64,000 nt of DNA. Source: JAJRWS01 sp039831705 (GTDB lineage Bacteria; Planctomycetota; Planctomycetia; Pirellulales; Lacipirellulaceae). Location: NCBI GenBank assembly GCA_039831705.1, contig JBDOMT010000406.1:6649-70648 (forward strand), read 5' to 3'. Positions within the stretch are counted from its first letter, which is position 1. Each line of letters begins with the position of its first letter. The position numbers and the translations under genes are program-made. The notes under the pieces are model-generated. The model did no database searches. It was not told the origin of the DNA and worked only from the letters and a program-made list of their open reading frames with translations. This document shows, one piece after another, positions 8,446 to 16,547 of this stretch.

Positions 8446-10447
8446 ATGAGAAACTGGCGAATCTCGATTCTTGCCACGTTGACTTGGGTTAGCTTTGGGT
8501 GGTGTAACTTAGCTTTTGTTCTAGCGCAGATTCCGTACAACCCTTACCCCAACCCTGGGTACACAATCCTTGCCGGCTACCGTGATAGTGCCGATCGATT
8601 TTTCGACTACAGAATTGCCCATAGCGCTGGGATGAGTTGGAACCCCAATACTCACCAGTTCAACGGCAAGCAGGCATGGTGGGCGGACTACAAAGACTCG
8701 ATTGAGAACAACCCGAGGAATAGTTTCAATCTGATGAGTGCCTACTTTGGCATAGGTGCTACATTCAGCACGGGACTGAACCTAACCGAAGCTCAAGTCA
8801 TCACTCGTATGGATTCATGGCTGGCTCCAGAAGCTGGCATCGAGACTTACCCTGAGCTTCTGCGTGGTTTCATTATTTCCGAGGAAAACTACCTCGGAGA
8901 CGGCAAGAAAGAGATTATGGATTTTTCTGCTCGGTATGTCATGGAGAATTATGGCGTACCTGTATTCCAATGGCTGCTTCCTGAGGACCAGGGTGATGGA
9001 GGGATTCCTGGCACCGAACCCGATCTAACTCTTTCTGCCGGGGGCTGGGTCTACAACCCGGTATATCATGTTACCCAGGATGAGTTTCGCAAACTGACGA
9101 TGAAGTACGTCGCCACGGGCAAGCCTGTTCATGTCAATCTTTGGGCTTCGGATCCAGCGTTTGATAATACCATTCCACTACGCTACGACAGCATCGAGCA
9201 GATGATAGCTCATGGACAAGGCCAGGCTGATGTAGCGAAGGAGTTCAATATTTCCGCCAGCGTATTCGCTGTGGCGGGAGCCACCTCGGGTTCGGTGGGC
9301 AAATGGAAGAGTTCCGGCGATCCAAATGTCATAGCGCTCCGCGACTGGGTTGCCACCGTTGCCCAGGGATGCGAGAGTCACTGGAGTCTGCAAATTACTC
9401 AACCGGTGATGGCATCTCAGGCGGCAGCAATGTTTACGGCATACCTGGTATCTATCAAGAAGACTTCCTTGGCTTTCACTGGATCGAGGATGCCGATCTC
9501 TCCGGCTTTCTCGACATGAAAGTCACCAGCGCACCAGAAGCCAATCCAGGCCAGTTGCTGACCAAAGTCCATAGCGTAGATAGGGTGGATTCAACATTAA
9601 CCTATGAAATTACATCAAACGCATCCCTAGCATTTGTCACTTTCGAAATAGAGGGTTCAGCACCGTCGGGCACCAATGCTCGTAACTCGGTCTTAATTTC
9701 CACAGATAATATTCATTGGGTTCCGATGGGACAACAGTCCGGAAATACAAACATTCAGACCCTTGAATTCACTGCCGCAAACAACATCCTCAATGGCAGC
9801 AACAAAGCCTATGTACGAGTCCGGATGCAGAACGATGACGGAGCTGCAGGAGCTATTGCAAATGTCCTGGACAGCATCAAGATCACTACAGGCAACGTAG
9901 GCCATGCTATATGGTGGAACGATTGGGGTACTGCCGTGCAGCAAAGAGCGTGGTCTGAAGATCTTTTGGATCAGCCGCAAGAGGATATCGACAACGATGG
10001 ACTAGCAAACATAATCCACCTCCCTCAAACCAACGGAAAATCTTATTGGGGCATTGAGAAAATCGAAGCTCCGATGGGTGCCCTCATTGACGATATGCGG
10101 ATCGAATGGGAGGTAGAAACGCTCAAATTTTTGCAACATGATGGGGAATTGAGGTTTCGACGACCGGGGCCTTTGGCGGAGAGCAAGTCAGTGTTGAGAG
10201 TGAAAAGGGTGCCTCTTTCTTTCAGTGGAAATCACTGACGCTCGACCTAGCCGACCATTCAGATTTCGACAAGCTGCCCTCTTTTTATATTCGACTTTGG
10301 GGCAACAACCTATCACCCTTGCTTCCCTTCGACGCCAGACCAATTCAAGTATACGGCACCTACGTCACAATCCCCGAGCCGACCACTCTGACGCTTCTGC
10401 TATCCCTGGGCGCGTTGCGGGTACGCCGCATACGCCGAATGAACTAA
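8446..10447 (+). pseudogene. Secreted PEP-CTERM protein, broken by two frameshifts
   Basis: Three consecutive reading frames together encode one protein. Frame one (from ATG 8446, with GAGG nine bases upstream) gives a signal peptide ending in FVLAQ and about 310 residues. Around 9370-9400 the meaningful reading moves to the next frame (ANYSTGDGISGGSNVYG, then DFLGFHWIEDADLSG). Around 10142-10187 it moves again (STTGAFGGEQVSVESEK), ending with IPEPTTLTLLLSLGALRVRR, a PEP-CTERM sorting signal: PEP motif, hydrophobic helix, basic tail. A DNDGLANI stretch resembles calcium-binding linker motifs. The catalytic part is not firmly recognised; it could be a glycoside-hydrolase-like barrel. Either a pseudogene or two sequencing indels explains it; the second shift is at a GGGG run. 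Confidence 0.75.
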
Positions 10448-10526
10448 TGCGATCGATCTAATCTGAATAGCATTAGCCACTGTTGCGATGGATTCCGGAA
10501 ACAATAGAATGAGGGCTTCCCACACT

Positions 10527-10597
10527 GCGGGCGTAGCTCAATGGTAGAGCATCGGCTTCCCAAGCCGACTACGAGGGTTCGATTCCCTTCGCCCGCT
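10527..10597 (+). tRNA. tRNA-Gly (anticodon CCC)
   Basis: Cloverleaf readable by eye: acceptor GCGGGCG pairs with CGCCCGC; D-arm GCTC-AATGGTA-GAGC; anticodon stem TCGGC/GCCGA around loop TTCCCAA; T-arm GAGGGTTCGATTCCCTT. The anticodon CCC reads glycine GGG codons. CCA is not encoded. An R1 repeat follows 11 bases downstream. Confidence 0.95.
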
Positions 10598-10608
10598 TTT
10601 ATTTACTG

Positions 10609-10701
10609 GGGGCAAGCCAAACTTTTCGGATGAGGAATATTCCACCATCCAGAGCGCTACGTTGGATCGGATACAATCGGCCGAAAAGATTTGTTTGCCC
10701 C
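10609..10701 (+). repeat. R1 palindromic repeat, copy 2
   Basis: Ends GGGGCAAGCCAAACTTTTCG and CGAAAAGATTTGTTTGCCCC are imperfect inverted repeats and match copies 1 and 3. The core of about 50 bp is not shared. Confidence 0.85.
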
Positions 10702-10793
10702 TGCAATGGGTCTAAAACCCTTGTCTTTAGACGAATCCTTTAGGTTTTTACGATTCAGTAAGACCAAGCAGTATTAAGTGTGTTGATATTTAT

Positions 10794-10867
10794 GGGTGGC
10801 ACCGACAATCGTTCGAGTAAGTTTGCGCGCGGGCAAAGTCCACTCCGAACGACTGTCGGTGCCACCC
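10794..10867. repeat. Long inverted repeat / hairpin
   Basis: Arms GGGTGGCACCGACA and TGTCGGTGCCACCC are perfect complements, extended by CGTTCG/CGAACG after a small offset. The loop is about 30 bases. No similar copy was seen elsewhere in the window. It could be a structured RNA or a palindromic repeat of another family. Confidence 0.7.
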
Positions 10868-11129
10868 TCGTGAGTGAAGGACTTTAGTCCGTAGCTCACG
10901 AAACTTTCAAACCCACCTGCTTTAGCGGGTGGTAGTTGAGTTGCCCCGATTGGGTTACTGGGGCAAGCCAATAAAGCAAGCCCCTTCTAACGAGCAGTTT
11001 CTTTGTGTGACGCTAAAGATATTGGAAGTCTGGTTGTGGCCGAAGGCCGCGCCGTACTTATCTTGCTGAAGTTTCGGAGTGGTTGCAGCCATACCGTGGA
11101 AGAATGCCCCATCGCGTCAGCGTCCTCCA

Positions 11130-11219
11130 GGCAAACAAATCTTTTCGACCCATAGATTATCATCTCAACGTAGCCCCAAACTTGGGTGGATGCATTCCAT
11201 CCGAAAAGTTTGGCTTGCC
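11130..11219 (-). repeat. R1 palindromic repeat, copy 3 (inverted)
   Basis: Reads GGCAAACAAATCTTTTCG at the left and CCGAAAAGTTTGGCTTGCC at the right, i.e. the opposite orientation to copies 1 and 2. It lies downstream of groEL, which is read toward it. The remainder of 10868-11293 holds no recognisable gene. Confidence 0.85.
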
Positions 11220-11293
11220 GCAATAAATCAGCAAGCCGCCGACCCTTGCGGATCGGCGGCTTGTTATGACTAAACTCGCGACTAGCATCCCGC

Positions 11294-12916
11294 TCAATAC
11301 ATTTCGTCCATGCCAGGAGCACCAGCAGCAGACCCTTTATCCTTTTTGGGGGCCTCGGCGATCAGTGCGTCGCTGGTCAACAACAAGGTCGCTACGCTGG
11401 CTGCATTTTGCAGCGCGGTGCGGGTTACCTTGGTTGGGTCGATGACACCCGCTTTGACTAGGTCTTCGTAGACATCTGTGGCTGCGTTGTAACCGTCGTT
11501 GCCTTTGGAATCCAAGACTTTTTCACATACGATGCCACCATCTTTGCCAGCGTTAGCCGCAATGGCGGTCAGTGGTGAACGGCAACTTCGCAGCACGATG
11601 TTGTAGCCGACCTCCTGATCATGACTGAGATCATTAGGCTTTACCTTGTGGCTGGCACGTAGCAGGGCCACGCCGCCACCAGGCAGGATACCTTCTTCCA
11701 CTGCAGCTCGGGTGGCATGCAGGGCGTCTTCGACGCGAGCCTTTTTCTCCTTCATCTCGCTTTCGGTCGCAGCACCAACATTCACCTTGGCCACACCACC
11801 AGCCAGCTTCGCCAAACGCTCTTCCAACTTTTCTTTGTCGTAATCACTGCTGGAGTTATCAATCTCACGACGAATCTGACCAATACGTGCCTTGATGTCG
11901 GCGCTTTTGCCAGCTCCTTCGATGATCGTGGTATTGTCCTTGTCGATGATCACCTTTTTCGCCCGGCCCAATTCGCCCAAGCCCACACTGTCGAGCTTGA
12001 TACCCAGGTCTTCGAATAAGGCTTGTCCGCCCGTGAGCAACGCAATGTCTTCGAGCATCGCCTTGCGACGATCACCAAATCCGGGTGCCTTGACGGCACA
12101 CACGTTAAAGGTGCCACGCAATCGGTTGATTACCAGGGTAGCGAGTGCTTCTCCATCCACATCTTCGGCAATAATCAACAGCGGCTTGCCAGCACCGACT
12201 ACCGCTTCCAAAGCGGGTACCAGGTCTTTGACGTTGCTGATTTTCTTTTCATGAACCAGCACGTAGCAATCTTCCAGCACGCACTCCATCGAACTCGATT
12301 CGGTTACGAAATAGGGAGATAGGTAGCCGCGGTCGAATTGCATGCCCTCGACCCACTCCACGTCGGTTGCCAGGCTCTTGCCTTCGTCAACCGTGATCAC
12401 ACCATCCTTGCCAACTTTTTCCATCGCCTTAGCAAGCATTTCGCCGATTTCGTGATCGCCATTGCTGGCCACGGTACCAACTTGTGCCATCTCTTCAGAT
12501 GTCTTGATTTTTACCGCCATCTTTTTCAATTGGCCGGTGATATCCACAACGGCCCGTTCGATGCCTTGCTTCATTTGTACCGGATTGACACCCGCCACAA
12601 CTGCCCGCAGGCCTTCGTTGAAAATTGCTTCAGCCAATACCGTGGCCGTGGTGGTACCGTCACCGGCTACGTCGCTAGTTTTGCTAGCGACTTCCTTGAC
12701 CATCTGAGCACCCATATTTTCATAGGTGTCTTCCAGCTCCACTTCTTTGGCAACCGTGACACCATCTTTGGTGACCGTTGGCGAGCCAAAGCTTTTTTGC
12801 AGAATGACATTACGGCCCTTGGGTCCTAGTGTAATTTTGACGGCACGAGCCAATTTACCGACTCCACGACGCATTGCATCGCGGGCTTCTTGATCGAAGG
12901 CAATCATTTTTGCCAT
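11294..12916 (-). CDS. groEL: Chaperonin GroEL (HSP60)
   Basis: This is a full-length 540-residue GroEL. The apical, intermediate and equatorial landmarks are present: TLGPKGRNVIL near the N-terminus, the ATP-binding GDGTTTATVLA, APGFGDRRKAMLEDIA, and EEGILPGGGVAL in the C-terminal third. It forms the double-ring folding chamber with GroES in the cytoplasm. The tail ends APGMDEMY and lacks the Gly-Gly-Met repeats of enterobacterial GroEL. It lies 127 bases after groES on the same strand, and that gap contains an imperfect inverted repeat (around 12955-13019). No CIRCE (HrcA) operator was found in the gap or before groES. Confidence 0.98.
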   Translation of the reverse strand: MAKMIAFDQEARDAMRRGVGKLARAVKITLGPKGRNVILQKSFGSPTVTKDGVTVAKEVELEDTYENMGAQMVKEVASKTSDVAGDGTTTATVLAEAIFNEGLRAVVAGVNPVQMKQGIERAVVDITGQLKKMAVKIKTSEEMAQVGTVASNGDHEIGEMLAKAMEKVGKDGVITVDEGKSLATDVEWVEGMQFDRGYLSPYFVTESSSMECVLEDCYVLVHEKKISNVKDLVPALEAVVGAGKPLLIIAEDVDGEALATLVINRLRGTFNVCAVKAPGFGDRRKAMLEDIALLTGGQALFEDLGIKLDSVGLGELGRAKKVIIDKDNTTIIEGAGKSADIKARIGQIRREIDNSSSDYDKEKLEERLAKLAGGVAKVNVGAATESEMKEKKARVEDALHATRAAVEEGILPGGGVALLRASHKVKPNDLSHDQEVGYNIVLRSCRSPLTAIAANAGKDGGIVCEKVLDSKGNDGYNAATDVYEDLVKAGVIDPTKVTRTALQNAASVATLLLTSDALIAEAPKKDKGSAAGAPGMDEMY

Positions 12917-13043
12917 GAGTTAGGTTCCTTTTTAGAGTTCTATGAGTTAATTAGTGCGAGGTGCGAATTATTTGGGCGAGGCACAAGTGAAGGGGTTGGT
13001 CGCAAATAACTCGCGCCTCCCAACTCACGCCTCTCAACTCCTT

Positions 13044-13361
13044 TTATTCCACTACAGCCAAGATGTCGCTTTCGCTCATCAGCAAATATTCCACATCGTT
13101 AATTTCGATGGTTTCTGGCGCATAACTGGTGAAGAGCACCCGATCTCCCTTTTTCACTTGCATTTCACCGCGGCTGCCATCGTCCAACAACTTGCCCGTG
13201 CCAATGGCAACAATAGTGCCTCGTGCTGGCTTGTCTTTAGCACTGTCAGGCAGCACAATCCCGCCTGCGGTAATGTCTTCTGATGCATCACGATCGACGA
13301 CGACTTTGTCGCCCAAAGGTTGCAGGGTAATTTTGCTCTTCTTCTTGGTGGCGGTTGCCAT
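13044..13361 (-). CDS. groES: Co-chaperonin GroES
   Basis: The 105-residue product matches GroES: LQPLGDKVVVDRD at the N-terminus, a mobile loop region (SEDITAGGIVLPDSAKDKP), and the C-terminal EINDVEYLLMSESDILAVVE. GroES caps the GroEL ring. The start at 13361 (MATATKKK) is preferred over an in-frame start 12 codons upstream because GGAGGAG lies just before it. The N-terminal lysine-rich extension is slightly longer than usual. groEL follows on the same strand. Confidence 0.97.
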   Translation of the reverse strand: MATATKKKSKITLQPLGDKVVVDRDASEDITAGGIVLPDSAKDKPARGTIVAIGTGKLLDDGSRGEMQVKKGDRVLFTSYAPETIEINDVEYLLMSESDILAVVE

Positions 13362-13828
13362 AGGGAAACTCCTCCAGCTAGTAGGTTCAAAAATCAACTG
13401 ACGGTTGTCAGCTTCAATAAAATATTCAGTATTACGAATTTCAGTGCCAATTTAGGTAGATGAAGCCGACCTAGTAAGGTCTCTCAGGCAGCAAACCACC
13501 AAGCAGGCGGTTTATCCACCTGCCGTCTCCGGTTCCTAATTGGAATTACTTATAATTTCGATATCCGGGCTAACAGTAGAAAGCAAGCGGCGCGCCAAAG
13601 TGGGTCATGTCTACAACCCTCTATGCCATAACGAATTAGAGTAATTTGCTGGACCAGAACTCCGCTGCCATTTTGGTTCAATTGGATCCAGATTACGGCC
13701 CAGGCCCATGGTTCCCTGCCATATTGGCAGGGCGTCAATAGCCAGTCGGATGTTTGCCCAAGTGCGAGCGAATGGTAAAATTGAGGAGATTTAAAATCCT
13801 TATTACCTCAAATCTTGGAGATTCACCG
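13362..13828. other. Intergenic stretch, nothing recognised
   Basis: This 467-base space lies between divergent groES and a small secreted-protein gene, so it should carry both promoters. I looked for a CIRCE operator (TTAGCACTC-N9-GAGTGCTAA) and did not see one. Only weak local inverted repeats occur (GCAGGCGG/CCACCTGC around 13503-13534). Confidence 0.5.
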
Positions 13829-14101
13829 ATGAGATCCCGTTTTCTGATGCTGATTCTAATCGCGTTGTCTGCTCTGGTTTGGACCGCACCCACGGCTGAA
13901 GCGGGCCGATTTTTTGGTCGTCGCAGTAGAAGCCACAACAACTATTCCACTCGATACCGAAACCGTTCGTCACGTTCCTCTCGCTCGTCTCGTTCGCCAA
14001 GTCTGCACATGACTCACTCACGTAGCGCAATCCTCAATGGATTCTTCGGTCCTGGTTCCGGTGCCCAGGGAGTCGACAGTTCTTGGTATGTGGGGCGATA
14101 G
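13829..14101 (+). CDS. Small secreted Arg/Ser-rich protein
   Basis: A 90-residue protein of no recognised family. A signal peptide (MRSRFLMLILIALSALVW to about residue 25, cut after AEA) is followed by an Arg/Ser-rich basic stretch (RNRSSRSSRSSRSPS) and a Gly-rich end. GGAG lies eight bases before the ATG at 13829, so the longer frame from 13754 is not preferred. The strongly basic mature part may bind polyanions; this is inference. Confidence 0.65.
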   Translation: MRSRFLMLILIALSALVWTAPTAEAGRFFGRRSRSHNNYSTRYRNRSSRSSRSSRSPSLHMTHSRSAILNGFFGPGSGAQGVDSSWYVGR

Positions 14102-14307
14102 GGATGTGAAATAAAGTCCCAATTTTGGGATTCCGAGAATGGGGCAGATACTAGAATGTTTGGTGTGTGATCGATGATTGATGAACTGAAGCAAAATCTG
14201 TCATTCAGATCAAAAATCAACCTTCTAACTTCACACATTCCTCTCCTCACTGGGTGAAAAATGCCGCGACTTTTCGGAGATATGTTGAGTCAGCGTTGAG
14301 CCGTCCC

Positions 14308-15108
14308 TTAATCTGCCAATTGCCAGCTCACCACCACCAGCCCCAGAGGAATAAGATAATAGGCAAACATCACCAGACGGCCCTGTTGTACCCAGCGTAT
14401 CAACAAGGCTAGAGCCCACAGACCTACCAACATGGAGATTACAAACCCGACCAGCAGCGTTCCCGGGGTTGTGCCCGTGGCACCATCTTGCCAAACCTCA
14501 ACCAACTCCAACACTCCCGCTCCCGCAATAGCCGGTATTGCCAAGAGGAATGCAAATGTAGCTGCTGCCTCACGCCGTAAGCCGACTCCCAAACCGGCGA
14601 CAATAGTCGCTCCGCTACGTGAAATTCCAGGTAACAGAGCAAACGCTTGCAATAGTCCAATCGTGATTGTCTGCCGCCAAGTGAGCTGTTGATAATCCAA
14701 TTTACCCATGGTGCGTCGCGCAATCCATAGCAGGCCCACGGCAGTGACTGGAAACATACAGCCAGCCAACATCACGTTGTTCAGGATCATTCCGCTCACT
14801 TCATCGGGCAAACCCTTTTTAATCAAAACGCCGAGAAATCCCGCCGGCAATGTCCCTACCACCAGGAGCCCCAACACACGCCGATCGCTTCCCAACAGTC
14901 GCATAATTTCGCGACGATAATAAACCAGCACCGCTGCCAAGGTCCCCAGGTGCAAAACGACACTGACCTCAATCAAATCCTGTACTGGAGAGTGGCCCCA
15001 AGTTTCCAGCAACCGATTCACTACAACTAGGTGACCCGAAGAGCTCACAGGCAGAAACTCTGTGATCCCTTGAACAATCGCCAACAAGATGATTTGTAAT
15101 AATGACAT
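14308..15108 (-). CDS. uppP: Undecaprenyl-diphosphatase UppP (BacA)
   Basis: The 266-residue multi-pass membrane protein has the two family signatures: GITEFLPVSSSGHLVV near the N-terminus (the E and S residues are catalytic in the family) and LLPGISRSGATIVAGLG in the second half. It dephosphorylates undecaprenyl diphosphate to recycle the lipid carrier for peptidoglycan and other envelope polymers. The start at 15108 (MSLLQIILL) fits the family length; the frame extends 11 codons further upstream but that part has no family match. No Shine-Dalgarno sequence is visible. Confidence 0.95.
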   Translation of the reverse strand: MSLLQIILLAIVQGITEFLPVSSSGHLVVVNRLLETWGHSPVQDLIEVSVVLHLGTLAAVLVYYRREIMRLLGSDRRVLGLLVVGTLPAGFLGVLIKKGLPDEVSGMILNNVMLAGCMFPVTAVGLLWIARRTMGKLDYQQLTWRQTITIGLLQAFALLPGISRSGATIVAGLGVGLRREAAATFAFLLAIPAIAGAGVLELVEVWQDGATGTTPGTLLVGFVISMLVGLWALALLIRWVQQGRLVMFAYYLIPLGLVVVSWQLAD

Positions 15109-15313
15109 AGTGACAGGTGGAGGGCTGTGAATGAAATACACTTGGCCAAAGACTGAAGAATTTTATCAGGATCTCATCTAGGCAACGGAGATTCTTCAGT
15201 CGTAAACCAAAACAAGTTTCGGTGCCCTCGCTCTCTTAATGACAAAAAGACAGGCGTTATAATCGGTACGTTTTTTTCAGTCACCTCCAACTATAGCTTG
15301 CTGGAGGCGGGCT

Positions 15314-15530
15314 GACCCGCATATTTCACCCGTTTCTGCTACGGCGTCCCAAGTCCTTCCGTGGCTGCGTTATGTTTCGGCCCCGGGCACCGCGGCGCAG
15401 CAGTGGTCGCCTCAACGTGTAAAAAACACGCCTGCGGTCGCGAACCTCACATGCCTTGCCCCGGAAGGACTTAGCTCAGCTATATTGGTAACAAGGGCCT
15501 CGCGACGAAACGGATGAAATATGCGGGCTA
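15314..15530. repeat. R3 palindromic element, copy 1
   Basis: Left arm TGACCCGCATATTTCACCCG and right arm GGATGAAATATGCGGGCTA are imperfect inverted repeats. Inside is a second nested pair (AAGTCCTTCCGTGG and CCCCGGAAGGACTT) and the conserved GCTGCGTTATGTTTCGGCC. About 217 bp. It lies in the divergent space between uppP and the GYF_2 gene; no other feature was seen in 15109-15633. Confidence 0.85.
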
Positions 15531-15633
15531 GTCGGGAGAAATATCGACCTTCGGCTGTCTTCTCAGCCACTTCGATGGCGGATAAACTGCTACCAGGGGT
15601 GGTTTTTGTGCAAGCTCAGACAAGCGGGTGACC

Positions 15634-16305
15634 ATGGGTATTCGATTCCAGTGTCCTAATGGGCATCCATTAAACGTAAAGTCCTATCTGGCTGGACGTC
15701 GGGGCATCTGTCCGAAGTGCAGTGCCCGTTTTCTGGTTCCGGTTACCAGTGGAGGACCGGCGACCCCCGATTTGGATCAATCTAAAATAGAGCAAGCCAC
15801 CCAAGAGGAGCCTGAGGAGCCCGTCGTAACCACCACTCCGCTTCCCCGGACAACAACTCCAGAAGCCCCCGATTCGACCTCACTTTGGTACGTTCGCAAC
15901 GATACGGATCAACAATTTGGGCCCGTCGAAACCGACGTGATTCGACAATGGCTGGCTGAAGGCCGTGTGTCCTCTGACAGTTGGGTCTGGCGAACTGGCT
16001 GGCCTCAATGGAAACAGGCCGACGAGGCGTTTGCAACAAGCGTCCACCCGCCTCCCGTACAGACTGCTGATGAATCTTCCATGGAATCTGCCACCGCATT
16101 GACTCCCCCGGCCACCCCGATCCCGGGCACTCCTCCAGTCCCGCAGTCCCTTCCACTCACCGAACCATCCAGACCGGACCCCCCATCGGTAGCCCACCGA
16201 AAACGTATCGGCCAGCGAAAAAAAAGACGTGTCCAACTTACCCTCATACTCACCCTGGTGGTGACGCTGCTCTTCGTGGGACTAATCATCGTAGTGCTCA
16301 GGTAG
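15634..16305 (+). CDS. GYF_2 (DUF4339) domain protein with N-terminal zinc ribbon and C-terminal membrane anchor
   Basis: The 223-residue protein starts with a short zinc-ribbon-like segment (FQCPNGHPLNV ... GICPKCSARF; C-x4-H and CPKC). It continues with a GYF_2 domain at about 85-135 (LWYVRNDTDQQFGPVETD, then WRTGWPQWKQADE). A Pro-rich linker follows, then a basic patch and one C-terminal transmembrane helix (about 203-222). GYF_2 domains bind proline-rich peptides. The tail anchor places it at the inner membrane with the body in the cytoplasm. ATG 15634 is preferred over GTG 15628. Function unknown. Confidence 0.75.
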   Translation: MGIRFQCPNGHPLNVKSYLAGRRGICPKCSARFLVPVTSGGPATPDLDQSKIEQATQEEPEEPVVTTTPLPRTTTPEAPDSTSLWYVRNDTDQQFGPVETDVIRQWLAEGRVSSDSWVWRTGWPQWKQADEAFATSVHPPPVQTADESSMESATALTPPATPIPGTPPVPQSLPLTEPSRPDPPSVAHRKRIGQRKKRRVQLTLILTLVVTLLFVGLIIVVLR

Positions 16306-16468
16306 GGGAAGAACGAGGAGCGAGGAGCGAGGATTGAGGAAGGTGAATACAATCTCCCATAGATAAAGGGTTTAGCTCCTCGTCCTTCGAGCTCGCTTCT
16401 CGTTTTCCGCTCCTTCCCTCCACCCTCCGAATACCATTACAATGAATTGCAGGAGTTACCGAGGCGCT

Positions 16469-16522
16469 AGTTGCTAGGCGCTAGTTTAATCGGTGACCCC
16501 GAAGAATTAGCGCCTAGCAACT
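16469..16522. repeat. Perfect 15-bp inverted repeat upstream of dnaE
   Basis: AGTTGCTAGGCGCTA pairs exactly with TAGCGCCTAGCAACT across a 24-base loop. It ends 25 bases before the dnaE start codon and could be a terminator-like or regulatory hairpin; no T-run follows. Confidence 0.7.
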
Positions 16523-16547
16523 GATAACTTCTCTGGAAGGATCCACT

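Noticed and set aside
13362..13550. Possible CIRCE (HrcA) operator before groES
   Set aside because: The TTAGCACTC-N9-GAGTGCTAA pattern is not present here or between groES and groEL.
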